Assembly (NCBI RefSeq): GCF_932526225.1
Contig: NC_064037.1
Span: forward strand, 14,707,703-14,771,702
Source: Nematostella vectensis
Taxonomy: Eukaryota; Cnidaria; Anthozoa; Actiniaria; Edwardsiidae
DNA length: 64,000 nt
Direction: 5' to 3'
Of this stretch, positions 59,300 to 64,000 are shown one piece after another. How positions within the stretch are numbered: position 1 is the first letter of the stretch; each line of letters begins with the position of its first letter. The notes under the pieces were generated by a model that saw only the letters and a list, made by a program, of their open reading frames with translations, made no database searches and was not told the DNA's origin. The translations under genes were made by a program, and so were the position numbers.

Positions 59300-61616
59300 A
59301 TGCCCAGTTTCATGACACTCATTGTTTGGACGACCTTGTCGCTATGGCAACAGGCGACGTCCCTCGAGCAGTGCGACTTAGAAAGGGATCAAGGTGAGAA
59401 TATTCTAGCAAATCACGTGATCGAGCGGATCGAGGGCTCCACCAGAGCACTTTGCTGGATGGCGTGTGACGCTAAGACACAGTGCCACAGCATCAACTTT
59501 TTCCTAAATACGGAGACTTGTGAGCTGAATAACGCCACGCATCTTAGTCATCCGGAGGACATGGTGAAGGACGTTCCAGGCGGAAGCTATATGCTTTACC
59601 CGCTTCACCCTTTGTTCAACTGCAGCAACAAGCTGTGTAAGAAGAAAGAAAGATGCGAGGTTGATCCTAACGGCTCCACCATCAAATGCATTCCAGGTAA
59701 ATATGGCAATCACTCAGCCAAGTCATTGGCGTTCTAACCGGGTTTCCTGTGGCAGGTTGTAAAAATGTTGTCCCCAGTCCTGTCCCGGAACCGTCTATCT
59801 TTAAGCCCAGTAAACACAACAAGAATGCCTGGGACCAAGATAGAAACAATCATAAATAAGGCTTGCGGATTCCCCAAGAATCCATGCTCTGACATCGGAA
59901 TACCCATAAGAATTTTTACAATGTCTAGTCATTCACAAATATAACTATATAACTGCCACCGCTATTTTGATGAATTTCTTATGAATCAGAACTTGTCAGA
60001 TTTTCCATCCTTGCATCAGGCCATAGCTATTGAACTACTTGTGAAGTATATAACGGATATTCGTCTTCCAACCTATCTATCCAAGTCATATAACAAATTC
60101 AGCGCAACACTAATACTATGCGAAGAGATCTTAGCAGACCGTAGCCAGTCGCTTATTTTAATTTTTTTTTAAATATGACTGCAAGCTTCACAAAGTTGGA
60201 TCAGCAAGCAATTCGCCGCATGAAATCATTTTAGCATTTAAACATTAAGCTGCTCAAAATATGACCACAGTATTTGGTGATCTTTGATCGCAAACATTAT
60301 AGCCTCAATCTTGGATTTTGAGCCAATAAGCGACGAGGAGGGTCGACTCCCCCTGCCCTTTAACCTGGCTCGTCTCCAATTTTCCTCAAGCCTCGCTCAC
60401 TCAAACAAAAATCAGTTTACCTTAGATGTGCCTCACAAAATCGACCCATTGTTATTATCTTGGTATGCATTTAGTACTAGTTTCCAAAGAGAATGCGCCA
60501 TCACTATTGTATTTGTTTTCCCCCCAATAGTTGACTGTGCGCTTTTCTTTCCGAATGGAGGCGAGGACGATTACATCATCGTGAATGGGACACTTCCCGC
60601 TATGACGTCATTCACCGTTTCCTTTTGGATAAAAGTACCAAGTGGATTTTCCAGTAACTTCAGCGCTACGGTCTTTTCTTATATCGACACGAATGAACAT
60701 TATATTATGACCAGAGTCGAATACGAATCAGCAATCAGGCTCTATTTAAGAGGGACATACCTGTAAGTATCACACAAAGTTATTGAAATCTATGTTAACG
60801 AATCTTCAAATGCTATGTTAGTCAAATCGTGAATGCAAATGTATTTTTCTATTATTATTCCTCTTACTTTTGTGTGTGTTAAAATATATACAGGATACTG
60901 AACAAAGTACTAAATATGAAAAAATCGCTGAAACATTGGGGCACTGGGGAAGTAAACAAATTACCTAGCCTCGAATCTACCGTGCTTTTGCTGAATTGAA
61001 GTAACTAAAATTAAGTTTAAAACTATATATATATTATGTTTTTTCCTTTTATCACGAATCTTATGGAAAAGGAATGATAAGGTTCAGGAAATACCTGTTT
61101 TATCATTTATCATATTTTGTTATACTGCATTTAATTACCACTCTTACGATTACCACTATTGCGTTCGATTTTTGAACATGCCAAAATGGATTAACATGCA
61201 TGTTTTATTTGCGCAGGAAATGGGATGGACATATGATCTACGACCAATGGCAACACCACTGTTTAACTGTGGCATATTCAGTTGAAAGGGACAGAACCTA
61301 TATGGAATCTTATCTCAATGGGAATTCACTTGGTAAGGAATATAAAGGCTCTGATTTGAGAGTTCTAGCGGGGGGCAGAACAATTATTGGTCAACGACAG
61401 AAAAGAGTAGACGAATTATCCTTCTCTGGTGATAGTATGTTCGGCTACATTTCAGGCTTAAATATCTATAACAATATGAGCGATGGGGCGAAATGTGTCG
61501 AGATATTTGGGGACGGGTTTAGTGGTAACCATTACGGGGATGTACTCTCGTGGGTAAATGTAGTTAGCGGAGAGTTTGTAGGGAGTGTTAAAGAAGTGTG
61601 TTCAAGTGATTTGTAA
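59300..61616 (+). CDS. Secreted PAN/EGF-like/pentraxin-domain protein (342 residues)
   Basis: Three exons join in phase: 59300-59696, 60531-60762, 61217-61616. Residues 1-21 form a signal peptide (MPSFMTLIVWTTLSLWQQAT). Residues about 24-107 look like a PAN/apple domain (CDLERDQGENIL, ALCWMACDAKTQCHSINFF, CELNNATH). A short Cys-rich EGF-like stretch follows (CSNKLCKKKERCE). From about 133 to the end is a pentraxin/LamG-like fold: FTVSFWIKVPSG, then WQHHCLTVAYS, YLNGNSLG, IIGQRQ, MFGYISGLNIYN and GDVLSW, in the order seen in pentraxins. Such proteins are extracellular and calcium- or carbohydrate-binding, with likely roles in adhesion or innate recognition. That role is from the family only. 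An alternative start is the Met at residue 5. Confidence 0.82.
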
Positions 61617-62505
61617 AAGAGCAAGTGAGTAAAACATGCTTGAGGGTCCAGCATTCTTTGTGTATTAGGAGACCCAGCGGTCTTTGCGGGCGCTTGCTGA
61701 AGGTACGTGATATTTTTTTCGCGGGAAAAAGCAAAAAAAAAAAAAAAAAACGCTTGATCCTCGAGCATGGCGAGTGACCAAGAAAGAACAGACAGACGGA
61801 CGGGGGGTACCCAGGCGCGTGCCCAGAGGGGGGAGTGTGGGCCCGAAAGGGTCCGAACCCCACACTACTAAAGGGACAAGCAGAAATCGAATCCGGTTGA
61901 CACCTTTGTTGGTATTCAAATAGATGTCTAATTCTATGTGTGCATTTACCTTATTCGCGATCGCGTTATTAAAACAATTTCGCGAAAATTCCCATTTGAA
62001 CTGAATCGATCCGTGTTTTACTACTCTGGGGCCAAATCCTGAGTTTTCCTTTAGACACGCCCCTGGGTATCTACCCCTTTTAAGAAAGACAAAATGGCCG
62101 CTTAGGGAGGTGTCTAAATACAGCATTTTGCATGGTGGCCGCTTAATAGCAGATGTAGAGGCTGCCCGAACATGTAGACTTATATAAACGAGAGAACAGA
62201 GTATAATTGACTTTATACTTCTGAAAATGCTTTAAGTTACGAATAGAAGATTAAGGTTAGTTTTTTAAACATTAATCATACAGTACTACTCACTCGCATA
62301 AGAACCTTGTTTTTTTTCCAGGTTAACCTAAACAGGTTCTTATTTAACGGGTACTATTTTAAATCTTCATCAGGCTACCTAGGTTCTTAAATGGTCATCA
62401 AGACCCCTTAAATATATTTTAACTCTTATCATGCTAAAAGTATTGATTTAATAATGATAATTTTCTTAAATAAGAACCTGTTTCAAATTTTAGGCTAAAT
62501 AGGTT
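61617..62505. other. Downstream intergenic stretch, no gene seen
   Basis: It contains an A-rich tract (61733-61750). A minus-strand frame of 153 codons near 61665-62126 is not recognisable. The CCTGGGTATCTACCCC / GGGGTACCCAGGCGCG pieces (61803 and 62052) are weakly inverted, perhaps a decayed element. Confidence 0.45.
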
Positions 62506-62509
62506 TTTA

Positions 62510-63265
62510 ATAGGGTGTAGCAAGGTCTTAATAGGGTGTAGCAAGGTCTTTATAGGGTGTAGCGAGGTCTTTATAAGGTTTATCCAAGTCTTTATAGGTG
62601 TATCATGGTCTTTATAGGGTGTAGCATAGTCCTCATACGATGAAGCGAGGTTTTTATATGGTGTAGCATGGTCTTTATAGTGTGTAGCATGGTCTTTATA
62701 GGTGTAGCATGGTTTTTATATGGCGTAGCAAGGTCTTTATAGCTTGTAGCGAGGTCTTTGTATGGTGTAGCAAGGTCTTTATAGGGTGTAGCAAGGTCTT
62801 TATAGGGTGTAGCATGGTCTTTATAGGGTGTAGCAAGGTCTTTATAGGGTGTAGCAAGGTCTTTATAGGGTGTAGCAAGGTCTTTATAGAGTGTAGCGAG
62901 GTCTTTATAGGGTGTAGCATGGTCCTTATATGGTGTGGCAAGGTCTTTATAGGATGTAGCAAGGTCTTTATAGGGTGTAGCATGGTCTTTATAGGGTGTA
63001 GCATGGTCTTTATATGGTGTAGCAAGGTCTTTATAGGGTGTAGCAAGGTCTTTATAGGGTGTAGCATGGTCTTTATAGGGTGTAGCAAGGTCTTTATAGG
63101 GTGTAGCAAGGTCTTTATAGGGTGTAGCATGGTCTTAATAGGGTGTAGCAAGGTCTTTATAGTGTGTAGCAAGGTCTTTATAGAGTGTAGCGAGGTCTTT
63201 ATAGGGTGTAGCAAGGTCTTTATAGGGTGTAGCAAGGTCTTTATAGGGTGTAGCATGGTCTTTAT
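62510..63265. repeat. 21-bp minisatellite, about 35 copies
   Basis: The unit is GGGTGTAGCAAGGTCTTTATA, with GCAAGG/GCATGG/GCGAGG variants. The period, divisible by three, opens frames of ~186 codons on both strands (for example a seven-residue LLHPIKT repeat), which are products of the repeat. Early units (62510-62700) are more diverged. Confidence 0.92.
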
Positions 63266-64000
63266 GGATAGATAGATAGATAGATAGATAGATAGGTAGG
63301 TAGGTAGGTAGGTAGGTAGGTAGGTAGGTAGGTAGGTAGGTAGGTAGGTAGGTAGGTAGGTAGGTAGGTAGGTAGGTAGGTAGGTAGGTAGGTAGGTAGG
63401 TAGGTAGGTAGGTAGGTAGGTAGGTAGGTAGGTAGGTAGGTAGGTAGGTAGGTAGGTAGGTAGGTAGGTAGGTAGGTAGGTAGGTAGGTAGGTAGGTAGG
63501 TAGGTAGGTAGGTAGGTAGGTAGGTAGGTAGGTAGGTAGGTAGGTAGGTAGGTAGGTAGGTAGGTAGGTAGGTAGGTAGGTAGGTAGGTAGGTAGGTAGG
63601 TAGGTAGGTAGGTAGGTAGGTAGGTAGGTAGGTAGGTAGGTAGGTAGGTAGGTAGGTAGGTAGGTAGGTAGGTAGGTAGGTAGGTAGGTAGGTAGGTAGG
63701 TAGGTAGGTAGGTAGGTAGGTAGGTAGGTAGGTAGGTAGGTAGGTAGGTAGGTAGGTAGGTAGGTAGGTAGGTAGGTAGGTAGGTAGGTAGGTAGGTAGG
63801 TAGGTAGGTAGGTAGGTAGGTAGGTAGGTAGGTAGGTAGGTAGGTAGGTAGGTAGGTAGGTAGGTAGGTAGGTAGGTAGGTAGGTAGGTAGGTAGGTAGG
63901 TAGGTAGGTAGGTAGGTAGGTAGGTAGGTAGGTAGGTAGGTAGGTAGGTAGGTAGGTAGGTAGGTAGGTAGGTAGGTAGGTAGGTAGGTAGGTAGGTAGG
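63266..64000. repeat. Tetranucleotide microsatellite (GATA then GGTA), reaching the window end
   Basis: About seven GATA units pass directly into more than 700 bases of essentially uninterrupted GGTA/TAGG repeats that continue past the window edge. Confidence 0.97.

Noticed and set aside
59037-59315. 94-codon frame with a hydrophobic run upstream of the pentraxin gene
   Set aside because: It ends in a different frame from the pentraxin exon, and no splice from it into 59300 onward was found. Kept only as a remark.
62696-63275. Seven-residue repeat proteins on both strands
   Set aside because: Products of the 21-bp minisatellite period.

Overview
The window is nuclear DNA of an intron-rich animal. 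GT-AG introns interrupt genes that match vertebrate families exon by exon: SPT6, an RFXANK/ANKRA2-type ankyrin protein, and tectonic-2. Many short fold-back DNA transposons, poly-C tracts, and a PAN plus pentraxin-type secreted protein fit an anthozoan cnidarian such as a sea anemone. That placement is an inference. Nothing looks bacterial, and no CRISPR array is present.

Layout: 12-12580 (+) holds the last 17 coding exons of SPT6, a transcription elongation factor and histone chaperone; the gene starts before the window. 13057-21893 (-) is an RFXANK/ANKRA2-like gene, tail-to-tail with SPT6. One of its introns carries a 3.85 kb inverted-repeat element (16668-20516) with a perfect 5-bp target duplication. 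22682-23479 (-) and 23877-30699 (+) are two head-to-head genes for related small secreted proteins of a family I do not recognise. 31318-33208 (-) encodes an unrecognised protein with many CxxC pairs. It is head-to-head with 33791-49323 (+), a 17-exon tectonic-2 (TCTN2) gene of the ciliary transition zone. 49.3-59.3 kb is gene-poor and repeat-rich: a diverged segmental duplication, a Harbinger-like MITE split by a truncated LINE, and one orphan first-exon candidate at 57399. 59300-61616 (+) encodes a secreted PAN/EGF-like/pentraxin protein. The window ends in a 21-bp minisatellite and more than 700 bp of a GGTA-type tetranucleotide repeat.

Exon joins were checked by reading phase: every junction given for SPT6, TCTN2, the pentraxin gene, the CxxC gene and the secreted paralogue keeps frame. 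The ankyrin gene has one unresolved junction, where a small exon is probably missing from my model.

The most interesting observations are: (1) the head-to-head secreted paralogues, whose homology crosses an intron boundary in one gene that is absent in the other; (2) tandem arrays that begin by copying an exon's 5' splice-site junction, seen in several SPT6 introns and in TCTN2 intron 10; (3) the 3.85 kb element with composite inverted ends and no recognisable transposase; (4) the CxxC protein sharing a promoter region, with an X-box-like site, with TCTN2; (5) a MITE/LINE nest whose empty site survives in a nearby duplicate.
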